Below are positions 1-12,400 of a stretch of DNA of 64,000 nucleotides, one piece after another (the stretch's first letter is position 1; every line of letters begins with the position of its first letter). The stretch is from Unio delphinus (lineage: Eukaryota > Mollusca > Bivalvia > Unionida > Unionidae), in assembly GCA_029339505.1 (NCBI GenBank), contig JAQISU010000033.1, positions 496,001 to 560,000 of the forward strand. Reading direction: 5' to 3'. The notes under the pieces were generated by a model. It worked only from the letters and a program-made list of their open reading frames with translations, did not search any database and was not told the DNA's origin. Position numbers and translations under genes: made by a program.

Positions 1-426
1 TTCCTTCAAATCACAATAGTATTTCAAGGCATTGCATGAATCTCAATAAAAGCTAGCAACTTGATTAAATACATGTATATGTTCGTGCTAGTTGTCGCAA
101 TCCATACGTGCGATAGTATAGTTTGATGTTTGTGTTTATTATCGTAATTTATACTTGCGTTAATATAACTTTTGTAAAGGTTCTTTGGATCTGTGTATAG
201 TCCAAGAGATTCCTTTCTATCTGTGTTTTATTTTGCATTAATATTTCATTTATTCATGTATTGTGAATGGTTGTGAGTGTAATTGTGGGTTGAACGCATG
301 AGTTATTGTGTTGATACATCATTATTTTTCATTAATAATTTATTTCATAAATTTATATTTCCTTTCACATATTGTATTTGTGTTGTTCATTTAATCCACC
401 ATCCTCTCTGTAACAATTCTGTTACA
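1..426 (+). repeat. 3' part of a Gypsy LTR (sense on +), inserted in Polinton-like DNA
   Basis: The reverse complement of this stretch aligns along its whole length with the first ~430 bp of the two LTRs at 27570-29097 and 36571-38112. It is clearly more diverged from them than they are from each other. It ends in CTGTTACA at 426. What follows is not a tRNA primer site but polymerase-like coding DNA, so this is a 3' LTR or solo LTR. The rest lies left of the window, so its target duplication cannot be checked. The apparent reading frame at 283-426 is LTR sequence, not a gene. Confidence 0.85.
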
Positions 427-2270
<1,844 letters not shown>

Positions 2271-2455
2271 AAGCAGTGGCAGAATTCACAAATTCCGATA
2301 AGAGTTGGGGATCATGGAGAATTAAAAAGGAAATACCTTGTGATTATTCCAAATCAGCAGAAGTTACAATTGAAAACAATTACTTGAAAAATAATCAGAT
2401 ATCAGAACTATCTAATGCACCTTCAATATCCGATCCAATATGTATATATATAAAA

Positions 2456-3536
2456 CCAGTTACCTAAACGGCTGTTGTGGGTCAGGGAAGACAACTCCTG
2501 CAATCGAATTATTTCGAGGGAAATCAAACATGATTGTTCTAACACCAACGCACAGACTTGCAAGAGAGATGAAACAACGAGGAATTAATGCTTGCACTTA
2601 TCACAGTTTCTTTCGATGGAAAGGTGACGAATGTACTCCTGATCGAATGGGCGAGAAATATATTCCTGAAATCATTATTTGTGATGATATATGCACAGTG
2701 TCGTTAGATGTATTACAAAGGTTTCTTGATTGGTTATTGCTAGCGAAAACAAAAGTGATAATGTTTGGCGATCATGGTCAACCACCACCATTTGTCGGTT
2801 TATCCCCGCATAATTGGCTGAAGAATTTTGTAGACTATTATGAAGAAATTAACATTGATCATAGATAACTTGATAATGAATTACGCGAGTTCAAGAAATT
2901 AATCAGATTACTACCGGATAGAATCCAGTGTGAAACAGCGCGTGAAATAAGTTCAGAAACCCCATTAAATGATTTTTGAGAAGCGTGGAGACCAAACAGC
3001 TTGATAGTAGCAAGTAGAAAGATAGTCAGAGATACACTTCAGATGAAGTTATTTAACACACACAAAGAAAAATTTGCAACACTTCCAGTGCCATTGTGTT
3101 ATAGACCCAAGGATACACGAAGAAAAAATATCGAAGTTGATATTCCAGGCCTGGCAGAAAAGCAGATTCTCGTATTAAATGATATGGTGTTAGTTGATAT
3201 CAGTGTTGTCGAAGATGCATTGCGTGCTGATAAATCCCTATGGAAGCTTAGATACGCAGCGACGATACATTCTTCGCAGGGATTAACTATATCAAATACA
3301 ATTCTTTGGATCGTAGATAATCGCATCGAGTGGTCTAATTTAGTTTATCTCGCAGTGTCCAGAGAACGAAGAATAAATCAATTTCGAAGAGTTGTTTTAG
3401 ATGATAATGACACCACAATCAGTGATATTGTCAGCGTTGATATAATCAGAAAAAAAAACTCTGGTTATAAACAGCAGGATAAAAAAATAACAGAAAATTT
3501 GATATTGATGCCGAATTTATAATTACACTAAAACAC
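2456..3536 (+). pseudogene. Superfamily 1 helicase domain of the Polinton-like element, broken
   Basis: SF1 helicase motifs appear in order. Motif I/Walker A is NGCCGSGKT (~2469-2495), Ia is LTPTHRLAREM, motif II/Walker B is IIICDDIC (the usual DE is DD here), and motif III is FGDHGQPPP. After a damaged gap (2869-3000) come ATIHSSQGLT (V) and LVYLAVSRERR (VI). It lies directly after the polymerase fragments, and near 3495 the frame shifts by one into the HNH-like block, as if polymerase, helicase and nuclease-like domain were once one polyprotein. The predicted role is strand separation during element replication. It is not functional, with stops near 2866 and 2978 and several frameshifts. 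Confidence 0.75.
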
Positions 3537-3704
3537 CAACAGAATAATCACTGCGCGTGTTGTAATTATATCATGCGTTGGTGTTGGTCGGATAAAGACC
3601 CCAGCCAATTTACCGTAGACAGAAAAGATAGCAGCGTAGGTCATATCAGAGATAATGTGATGTTGACTTGTCTTGAGTGTAACAGACGAAGAGGTGCTAG
3701 TTAA
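3537..3704 (+). pseudogene. HNH-like zinc-binding nuclease domain at the C-terminus of the helicase polyprotein
   Basis: An open stretch of about 55 codons ends in TAA at 3702-3704. It shows the spacing of a Cys-rich HNH fold: CACC, then FTVDRKDSS, GH, N, and CLECNRRRG. The order Cys-Cys, D-R-x-D, G-H, N, C-x2-C-N is what HNH/McrA-type endonucleases carry. It continues in frame from the segment just upstream (IDAEFIITLKHQQ), which is one frame off the preceding helicase ORF. Function is inferred from the motif only. It could instead be a structural zinc knuckle. Confidence 0.5.
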
Positions 3705-4665
3705 GACCACGCGGCGGTAATTGAGTATCATCGGGTATCACTTGTAGTTGTTCACGAGCGAATCTCTGCTAAGGAACAGTTGAATCCAATCTATAGATTG
3801 CTGGTCTACCTGTGGATCGTGTTATGCTAAATATCTTATGTGAGGTGATACTCCAAATAGGATCAGTAGCTCTTTTTTACCGCCTTCAAGCTCTCCTGGT
3901 TCAAATAAATATCTAACAGTGATATTGCCAAGTATTGGTTGCTTTGAAAAATCATTTTATGTTTTTATGAGTATATACTTCTTTTTATTCACGTTGTTAG
4001 GTTTCATGTTGTTTGTTCGAGTAATCTCATTATTATGCGCGATAATTACGCCTGGTAATCTCTTGACCCATTCACGAGATCGTTTTCCTGAATAAAATCC
4101 TTGGCGTATTGAAATCCAAATAACCGCTCAGCATGTGTGCGATTAAATCGTTCAACAATTGCCTGATCGCGATGTAGTGCAGTATGTCCTCGTCTGATGG
4201 TAACATTATGATGCTTCATTGTTCATAACATTTCACCCTGAAATTACTTGCCAGGATCAACTTGTAATAGATTTGGTCAATGCAGAGGACCCCTACGATA
4301 AATCCTTTCAAACGCAGAAGTCACCTCAGTTGATGACTTTGTCTTTAGCGGTTCTGCTTGTTTGTATCTACTCGCAACATCAACAATGGTTAGCGCATAC
4401 TTGTAAACACCATCATGCGGCAGAAATAATATATCAGCTTGATGAACCTCATTAGGGACGCTGACATCAAAATGCGAGAATTGAATTTGTATAGGCAGTG
4501 GTAGATAGATTTGCCATATCGCCTGTTTGGATAACCAATCCGCTGCAGTGGTATTTTTTACCTTTGCGGCGCTAGCCAGTTTACTGATTGCTAATTTACC
4601 CCTCCAGTATCCTCTTGGGGAATAATAAATAGATTCCATGATGTTATTAATTACCAGCACCCAAC
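3705..4665 (-). pseudogene. Polinton/Maverick-type retroviral-like integrase, broken
   Basis: Reading on the minus strand, the first part (4665 to ~4277) has the N-terminal region and the start of an rve core (HQADILFLP carries the first acidic residue, then YALTIVDVASRY). After frameshifts, 4230-4060 gives a block with HRDQAIVERFNRT, which holds the catalytic glutamate region, and then REWVKRLPG. A further shifted block (EPGELEGG, ~3900) resembles the C-terminal extension of Polinton integrases. The enzyme would insert element DNA into the host chromosome. Several frameshifts and stops make it inactive. It runs opposite to the polymerase-helicase and in the same direction as the adjoining phospholipase-like gene. 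Confidence 0.75.
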
Positions 4666-4674
4666 ATTAATTTA

Positions 4675-5172
4675 CTTTCATCGCCGATTTTATCAACCAT
4701 GAAGCCAACTTTTCTTTGAAGGATTTATCAGTGATAGAATTCACTGCATGAATCAATTTCAAATCTTCGATATGTCTGTGTTGCAGATTGCTGCTTTTAT
4801 AAGCAACATCATGCGCACGACACGCTTTATCAATAGCGTATATTGGATATTCACCGGGTTTGGTTTGGTTTTGATCATCGAGTCGGATATCGAGTCTTGT
4901 CCCGGGTCCACAATAACTAAACCCTGGAAGGTATTTTTCTCCCGGATATTTTTCCCATGGTGTTCCAGGTAATTTTACTAACTTGGCTGCAATATCAACT
5001 TCTCGGTTTTTTTTAAACCCTTGAATTTATCAGGGGAAACAAATCTTTAAAAAAAATTTGTACCACATTGTACACACTTACCAGCAAGTGCTGATCTGTT
5101 ATTTTTAGTTGTAATCGTCGTCAAGTCGTTTGTGCTAGTACGCTTCTAACATTTCACACAATATAGATCCAT
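4675..5172 (-). pseudogene. Phospholipase A2-like protein with N-terminal zinc ribbon, virus-like
   Basis: On the minus strand an ATG at 5172 begins a short Cys-rich segment (two C-x2-C pairs, ~5150 and ~5065), followed by stops and a frameshift. A long open stretch then runs to TAA at 4675-4677. It contains YCGPGT (~4900-4917), matching a PLA2 calcium loop, and ACRAHDVAY (~4799-4825), matching the PLA2 His-Asp catalytic helix. PLA2-like domains occur in parvovirus minor capsid proteins and have been reported in Polinton/adintovirus-like elements, where they are thought to act on membranes. The start region is broken, so no intact protein is made. PLA2 identity is well supported by the paired motifs; the virion role is inferred. 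Confidence 0.65.
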
Positions 5173-5189
5173 AATTTATTTATGGTAAC

Positions 5190-5860
5190 ATGAATGTAAT
5201 TGATTTTTTGGCGACAAAAACACAAGAACCAGTTAAGCATCATGCAGCGCTACCGAATTCTATTCGCATGATTATAATCGGACCATCTGGAAGTGACAAG
5301 ACGCAGTTGTTATTTAATTTGATAACGAGATGGATGAAATGGGTTAAGTTGCATTTAGTAGCCCCGTGTGTAGACGATCAGTGATGTTACGAGGTGTTAA
5401 AGGATTTTAACGAGAAAGTAAAATTGGAAATTGATGAGGATATTATTGAATTTATAACCGATATCGAGGAAGCACCAAGCATAGATGTTATTGATGGAAG
5501 TATTAACTATTTAGTCGTATATGATGACTTTAGACAATCAAAAGAATCCCGCTAGGATATTTTCCAGAGGTAGGCATAAAAACACAGATGTGATATATGT
5601 CACTCAACGATACACTCAAATACCAAAAGTGATTAGAGATAACTGCAATATTCTTTCTGTATTTAATGGAGTTGACACACATACGCTACGAAATATTTGG
5701 CTAACTTGGTGCGGCGGTGATATGGATTATAATCTCTTTAGAAATTTCTTTAGTCGCGCTCAGTCAATTCCACATGGATTTGTAACGATAAATTTGCACG
5801 ACCCGATATCAAGACATCGTATCGGACTTGATCAATATTCGGTTAAAACAATTCGTCTCC
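5190..5860 (+). pseudogene. FtsK/A32-type DNA-packaging ATPase, frameshifted
   Basis: The first open stretch (5190-5384) has a P-loop, IIIGPSGSDKTQLL, in which the usual glycine before lysine is an aspartate. After a stop, a second frame gives LVVYDDF (~5515-5532), a Walker B, then a shift into 5521-5982. That stretch includes VIYVTQR and GFVTINLHD, typical of the C-terminal half of packaging ATPases in Polintons and related DNA viruses. Homology fades near 5860. The family loads genomes into capsids. The altered P-loop, stop and frameshift make it dead. No hexon-like capsid or protease gene is visible, so the element is truncated on this side. Confidence 0.7.
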
Positions 5861-5904
5861 ACAATGCCATCAGCGCCTGGTCTGTCTGGAGACAGAGTGT
5901 CAAT

Positions 5905-6281
5905 TGCGTGACAAACCGAAACCATTTCTCTTTTGTTTTTGTTTTTTTTTGTTTGTTTTTTTTTTCTTGTTTGTCTGCCTGAATTGGTTTCGGTTTGAAA
6001 TCTTTTAGGATTTTGTTTGAAATAGTTTCGGTTTGCTTGAAATAGTTTCGATCTGTTCGCACCTTCTGCTGTTCCTACTAATTCAATATTCCGCGAAGTT
6101 GCCAACCAGTCGGCATCAGAAAAACAATTATTTTTTTTTAAGGTTGCAAGCAGCTTGATGTTGTAAGCGGCCGTGCAGTTAAATAAAACACGTGAATTAT
6201 TATTTATCTGTGAACATTTGACAGTACTGTATCAATGCTTAAAGTTCATTATCTTGGATAAACTACAAGTATCGTTTCAAC
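5905..6281 (+). promoter_or_regulatory. Element/host boundary and probable MRPL17 promoter-5'UTR zone
   Basis: From 5905 the DNA is T-rich, with three short repeats of a GAAAnnTTTCGGTTTG type (5915-6050), then unrecognised sequence up to the MRPL17 ATG. The host promoter must lie here or in Polinton-derived DNA to the left. No TATA box at a convincing distance is seen. This is inference from position only. Confidence 0.35.
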
Positions 6282-6464
6282 ATGAATATGTTTCGTTTCC
6301 CAGTGAGCAACACGCCAAGAAAGCTCAAGAATTCTTTCGGCGTTGGTAGCGGACCAGCTGAGCGAATCAAGAAGCTGCAGATGCTGGTAACGGCACTCAT
6401 TCGAAATGAGAGACTAGAGACCAAGGAATCTTACTGCCTAGAGACCAGGGGATACGTAGAACAA
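6282..6464 (+). CDS. MRPL17: MRPL17 exon 1
   Basis: The ATG at 6282 opens 61 complete codons, ending on the Gln of RGYVEQ. The donor is CAA|GTACGT at 6465, phase 0. Reading on past the donor loses family similarity and reaches a stop at 6495-6497, supporting the splice. Confidence 0.93.
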
Positions 6465-9400
6465 GTACGTTATTGCCATAAAAAATGTGACGGGTAATAG
6501 ACTAAAAACACTAAACATTAAGTTGATTTACTAATGAATATTTGTATATTTCTATGTATCGTATTACTCTCTTCATTCTTCTTTCGAGCAACACCAGAGT
6601 ATAATAGTTAAGTGGGCTATACATCGTATTACTGCTACGACGTAGAAATATATAGATTTTGGTAGCAGCAACAAATAATATACTTTTATTTTTACACAAT
6701 AAGCTCCCAAAATGGTTAGATACGGGTGATTTAAAATTCCTATTATCAGAGGGTGTTCGAATATTATTTTGGAGAGATTTCCATAGTTCACTAGACCAGC
6801 AAATTGTTCTCCACCTTTTTTTATTTTGAACTCCGTGAGTCAAAATATAAAAAGGTAGAGAACAATTTGTTGGTCTACATAGTTCATGAGATGCATACAT
6901 GGCATTAATAAAGTTGTTGCAAAAAAAATCGCCAACCTCAATAGTTTGTCGCCAATTTTCCAAAAAAATGTTGCTATTTTCAAAATGCAATACTACCATG
7001 TTCTCTCAGTATCCCTATTACCGAGGTAATATTGTCAACTTATGTGGGTGTAGAGATTAGTGGGGGAGGGCAAATCAAGCAAGTGAATATAGGATGTACA
7101 CTGAGAGAAAATAAACAATCAAAAGTTTAATTAATTGAAGACAAAACAAACTTGAATTAGACATGCATATTGATAACTTACAGTTGTGTAAAGGAATCCA
7201 TAAGGTGTACAGTACTGTAAATGTATATGAAAAATCAATAAATTCGTGTATGAGTCACATGTTAGATAATTTATATAGCATTCACATCTTGTTAGAACCA
7301 CAAATAACTTGCATGTTAAAAATAGGTAGTAATCATTATATATATTACACTGAACAATGCAGGGCTTGAATTTAACAAATTTCTTTGTAGCCAGAAGGAC
7401 TAGTGTACTGAGAAATTTACTAGTCCTGCCAAACATTTACTAGTCCTGTCCACAAAACAATGTCACACACTTGTATTAAGATTAAAAACAATTTTGTTTC
7501 ATAAATACCATTCTCATATTAAATGCAGAGGTACAGAAGTATAAATCCTACTTCAAAGCATCAATCAGTCAATTAGCATTTCTTGTTCCTCAAGATAATA
7601 TGGATCCAATTCCAGAAAGGGATCCAGGTGTCCTTTCTCGTCCTCCACCTGTCCATGTCTTCTGAAATGTCCAATGAGGCTTTTTCCTATCATAAGAATT
7701 ATTCCTCTCTTTTATGTCAATTTCATTCAACCTTTGCTTTTTTTCCGGAGGCTGAACACCTAGAAACCGACACATTTTGCCTGTCTAATAAAGCGGAATT
7801 GTACCTCAGTTCGAAATACAGGATGTTACAGTATAGCTGACGCGAATTATTTCAAGTAAGAAAAGGAATGGCACAGTGTCCAATATATCAGAAAGTCAGA
7901 GCAAGAAACACGTTTCAAAACACATGTCTTTCCCCACCCCCTACCCCAATCAAATAGCCTTTCCCAAATAAAGTCTTGACTTCAGCGGATGTTCTGCAGG
8001 ATCAAAGCAGTGGCTAATGTAAACACTGTTAAAAAATATTATCAAAAGATAGTGTTAGTTTCATCTTGGAATATGTGTGTTCCCATCAAACGAAGCCATC
8101 TGATTCGGCGTGTTGTATTTAACAAATTTCTCCAATTATGGTCTCATCATTAATAGCATAGCATAAGTTTAGTAAGTTTGTTTGTTTCTTTGATTAGGAT
8201 TTATAACGTAGCTTTAACAATTTTTCAGTCATATCGCTACGATGTCTGCAGTGAGGCAGTTTATAGTGATGTCTACCACTGGGGCATCATGCCGCAGACA
8301 TGTAGCATGATGTCCCACCCAATCACATTATCCTGACACCAGGCCGACCAGTCCTAACACTAACCTCTTAATACTGAACGTCAAGCGAGGCAGCTGTTAG
8401 TACCATTTTTGTAAGTCTTTGGTATGACTCGGCCGGGGATCGAACCCACGACCTCCCGCTTCCGCAAGTTTAGTAAGTGTTCCTAATTAATTAGATCTTG
8501 AAGTATTGTTGAAATCAATAATAAGTAAGAAAATTTTCAAATTGTACATACCCATGCTGAGAAATTTTAATTCCCATCAAATGTACGGCCTTCTGCTTGG
8601 ATATCTTGTATGGGAAAAATATAAAAACAATTTTTATTGTCATAGAAAAAGTAGTTGTATGGAAATTATGTATCAGTAATGTGATCATAATAAATTGATC
8701 TAATTCTTATAATTATTTTGATGCAAACTTAAATTATGCATTTTCCCATTTGTGACTGTTGGCGCATTTGGCTAGCAAGCAAACAATAAAAAGAAACAAA
8801 CAAGCGTGCAAATGAATTTCTTTGAATAGTTGATGCCATATTCTTTTTTGTTGTTCGTTTTGTAGTTTGTTACTGTGGTCGCGTTAATAAAGTGTGATAC
8901 CAGGTTATTTTTCATTTAATTCGCTGTCAGATTAATTAGGATATCAATTACCAAACTTCCATTGTTAATGACGGGACCATGATTGGCACTGTTAAGCGAA
9001 AAACGCAAAATCGGATGGCTTCTTGTAACAGAAACACACATTTCTGAGGCAGAAATTGACTTCATCTTCACATACTAATATTTTATGACTGTGTTTACAG
9101 TGGTCACTGCATTGATTCTACAGAATATATGCTGTAGTCATGTCTTTATTAGGACATTGAGTAAACGAACGCTGACTGTTGATAAACAAAACTTACTAGC
9201 CCATCGGACTAATAACATTATGATAGTTACTAGTCCGACAGGAAATTTACTAGCCTCGGGCTAGCGGACTATCGCTAATTTTGAGCCCTGCAATACAACT
9301 TGATAGTCAGGGTTACCAGTAGCACGTGGCTTTATACTTGATAGCTTGTTACATGTACATGGCCTAGATTTTGGTCAGCTGTAGACTAACATGTCTCCAA

Positions 9401-12400
9401 GGCTACCAAGGGCATGAGGCTGTTAATGGGGATTTGAAAATGCATGAACAAAATACTAAGTTAAACAAACATCTTTGCGACCAAATAAATATTGTTTCAA
9501 AAGATTTGAAATTTAATTTGCATTTTACGCCACCTGTGGTAACATTTTTTCTGCAAAGTTGTGTTTGAATCACGTTGGAAAATGCAGCAATTGATCAGCT
9601 TCCGTTGCTTTAAGTTTGGTGCTGACTTCCCATGATGAAAGGTGCTTTGTTTTGTTTTTAATTAAAAATTTGCATATGTTATTGAAGTCATTAAAAATAG
9701 CAAACTTTCAAGGAGTACAAGGTTGGTTTCTTTAAATAAAAAAAGCAAAGTCTATTTATCTATTTCTTTGTAACATGCGGAAGCAAGTAGCAGCAACTTC
9801 AGTTTAATTGTGGCCTTAAGTTCTGGGGTATATGATCTAGATGACAGAAAGTGTAAGTTCTGGAAGAAGGAAAAAAAATCACATAATTTATGTTGTCCAT
9901 AGAAGTATGGTAATACACAGATAACTAAAATGAGATAACCTTCTTTGTTTAAACAGTTTTGCCACCTTAACTTTGTGGCTTATTCTATCTTATTTGTCTT
10001 GGACACTTTAATTACAAATTATGTTTTTTGAAACAATTTTTTGGGTCATTATTTGTGTCTAAAATTAAATTAAATCTTTCTTGCCATACAGTTGAAATAC
10101 ATTCCACTATATGTTGACTCTTTACACTCATCCAACTAATCTCAGATACATTGTTCCCTCCCTCCCCCCCCCCCCCCCCAATATTCATGTACCAGTCAAC
10201 CATGTATAACCGATCATGTGATGAAAAATGGCATTAAATCCATGACATCCAAGGTCAACGCCATTCTTCTTGAGTGCCCACACTGTTTCAATATCGGAAA
10301 ATGGTTTATCATATTTGGCTAGCAAAGAGATGTAAATTGGGGGTTATGGTGCTGCCATGCTGGAAGCCTCCATTCCGATAAATGACGAGCAACAGAACAA
10401 AGCCATATTTTAATCCATACCCAGCCTTCCTGCATGCTCTTCACCTCTTGGAACACACTGACACTTTTGGCGACTAGATTGCAAGTGTTTAATGTTATAA
10501 CGTGAAATGCAACCAAATAGCACATAATCACCTGATTTCTTCTGGCACTGGAGACAGCTTATTCGTAGGCTAAAATGGCATTGAGGAAGATTAAGTGAAA
10601 AGAGTGCCAACAAGACTTCTAGAGAGGCTACAGGAAAACAAAGACAGGGGTAATATCAATTATGAAGTAACTAATGTATGATATAAGACATCTTCAGCCC
10701 CAACAAAACTGCAAATTATATAAGGTAATGGTAATTGTATATTTAGTGCTATAAGTTTTGCAGTGAAGAGAGCTACAAAATTTGTTGTATTAGTATTTTC
10801 CCACCATATGTGCTCCACAAACATTACTAAAACGCTTTGCAACTATCGCAACAGCAATGTAAATAAGTATTTCCTGGACAGTAATATGGAGTCTAATACT
10901 GTGTTTGCATCTGATGCTATGTTTATGGGTGCAGCATTTTTGTTATCCACAGACATTTATGTCTACAGTGCTGTTGGATAAAATTCCAACAGAGTAAAAG
11001 ATTATGATTGGTATAAGTACCCAGCATCCTTTTCATTCGACACTTTCACTCCATCTGGAATTTATTTACAAAACCTTGCAAATTACCATTTGAATGTAGT
11101 TTTAGGTTGCTAAGAAAAAGCATGAACATTAAATAAAAGTTATGTCTTTTGCCGTGTAAGTGATTTTTGAAAGGTGATTGATCTGAAATTGTATTCTGTA
11201 TAAATGTAATGGCTTGTTTGAAATAAACTCTCTTTAAGATTGTGTTACATAAACCATTAAATGTTTAATATTTCACATTTGGATAAGATTATCAAAGAGC
11301 ACATTAATGACATGATATTATTTCATTGTAGAGGAAAAGAATCAGCTAGGCTATTCTGCCAACACCCCAAAATTTCATAAGTGACTCGATACATGTCTGA
11401 TATTTCACAGGGGGAAACTAATTGGTTGGGGGGAAAAAAAGAAATAACTAGAGATGGAAGAATCAGTGTGCCAATTCTTTCCCCAGGGAAACTTTTAGTG
11501 AGGGGTACAAATTGACAGAGCAAAAACTATATGATGTACTAACAGTCTTGATGTATCACAATGATATAATCCAAAATATCTTTAAATAAATTCACAGCTA
11601 TCCCCAAACAAGTGATTTAGCCCCAAACTATTAAAGAATAAATTATGCAGACATGATTTTTCTCTGTTTTAAAATGGAATTCCGCTTTTCTCCTGACTTG
11701 AATCCGATTTTTCTTGATATAGTCTGTTTTTTTTTAAATAACGGCCAATCTGGGTTTTTTACTTCCAGTTTTTAACCGTTCTTTTCAGTCCCATTCCGCA
11801 ACAACCCTTGTAACATATTCGCTCCACATGTTAGTTAGCCCATGACTCTCGTAAAGAGTATTCTGATTGGTCAAAAGTTTAAATTCATCCAGTGAATCTT
11901 TGTGTAAAGAAAACTGATGGCAATGGAAAGAATAAGCATGCTTGCAAAAAATGGCATCCCTATTTGTTGAGAGCGACGATGAAATGAAAAGTTCAGATAA
12001 AGGTTTAAAAAATCATAAAGGAATGGCTGGAACGAATTGTCGACAGAAATTTAGTTGGTCAGTTTATAAGAAAACTGAACGGTCGAGGACTGGCATTTTC
12101 TGCCCTCTGCAATATATACTTAAGTCGTGGTTGAAAGAGTCTGGAACCGCACCTACAAATGAAGCTACGTACGGAAAAAGTGAATCCCTCTGTCAGAATA
12201 TGTGCACTGCATGTTGCCAATACAAGCTGAAGCTTGAAAGGAAAAAGGCTGTCATTGAGAAGGAAAATAAACGATTGCACATTGAGCCAGCAAAATCATT
12301 TGTGACAAAAAGGAAGACTGAAGAAATCTTTCTTAAAGCTGCAAAAAGAGCTCAACTGGCATATCAACAAATTGTGTTCAGTGGACAAAAAGACAAGTGA

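Larger units (their letters stand above)
7360..9290 (-). mobile_element. hAT-like DNA transposon, degraded, with 5-bp target duplication
   Basis: The left end CAGGGCTTGAATTTAAC and the reverse complement of the right end, CAGGGCTCAAAATTAGC, form terminal inverted repeats. Near each end there are repeated subterminal TTTACTAGTCC-type motifs (7408-7449, 9195-9260). The flanks are CAATG and CAATA, a 4/5 match. CAGGG termini are typical of hAT elements. A minus-strand coding remnant sits at 7590-7775, and a tRNA-SINE has inserted at 8215-8470. No complete transposase remains in this 1.9-kb copy. Confidence 0.7.

Noticed and set aside
10156..10179. C-run as a functional G-quadruplex
   Set aside because: A single homopolymer run gives no independent evidence of function.
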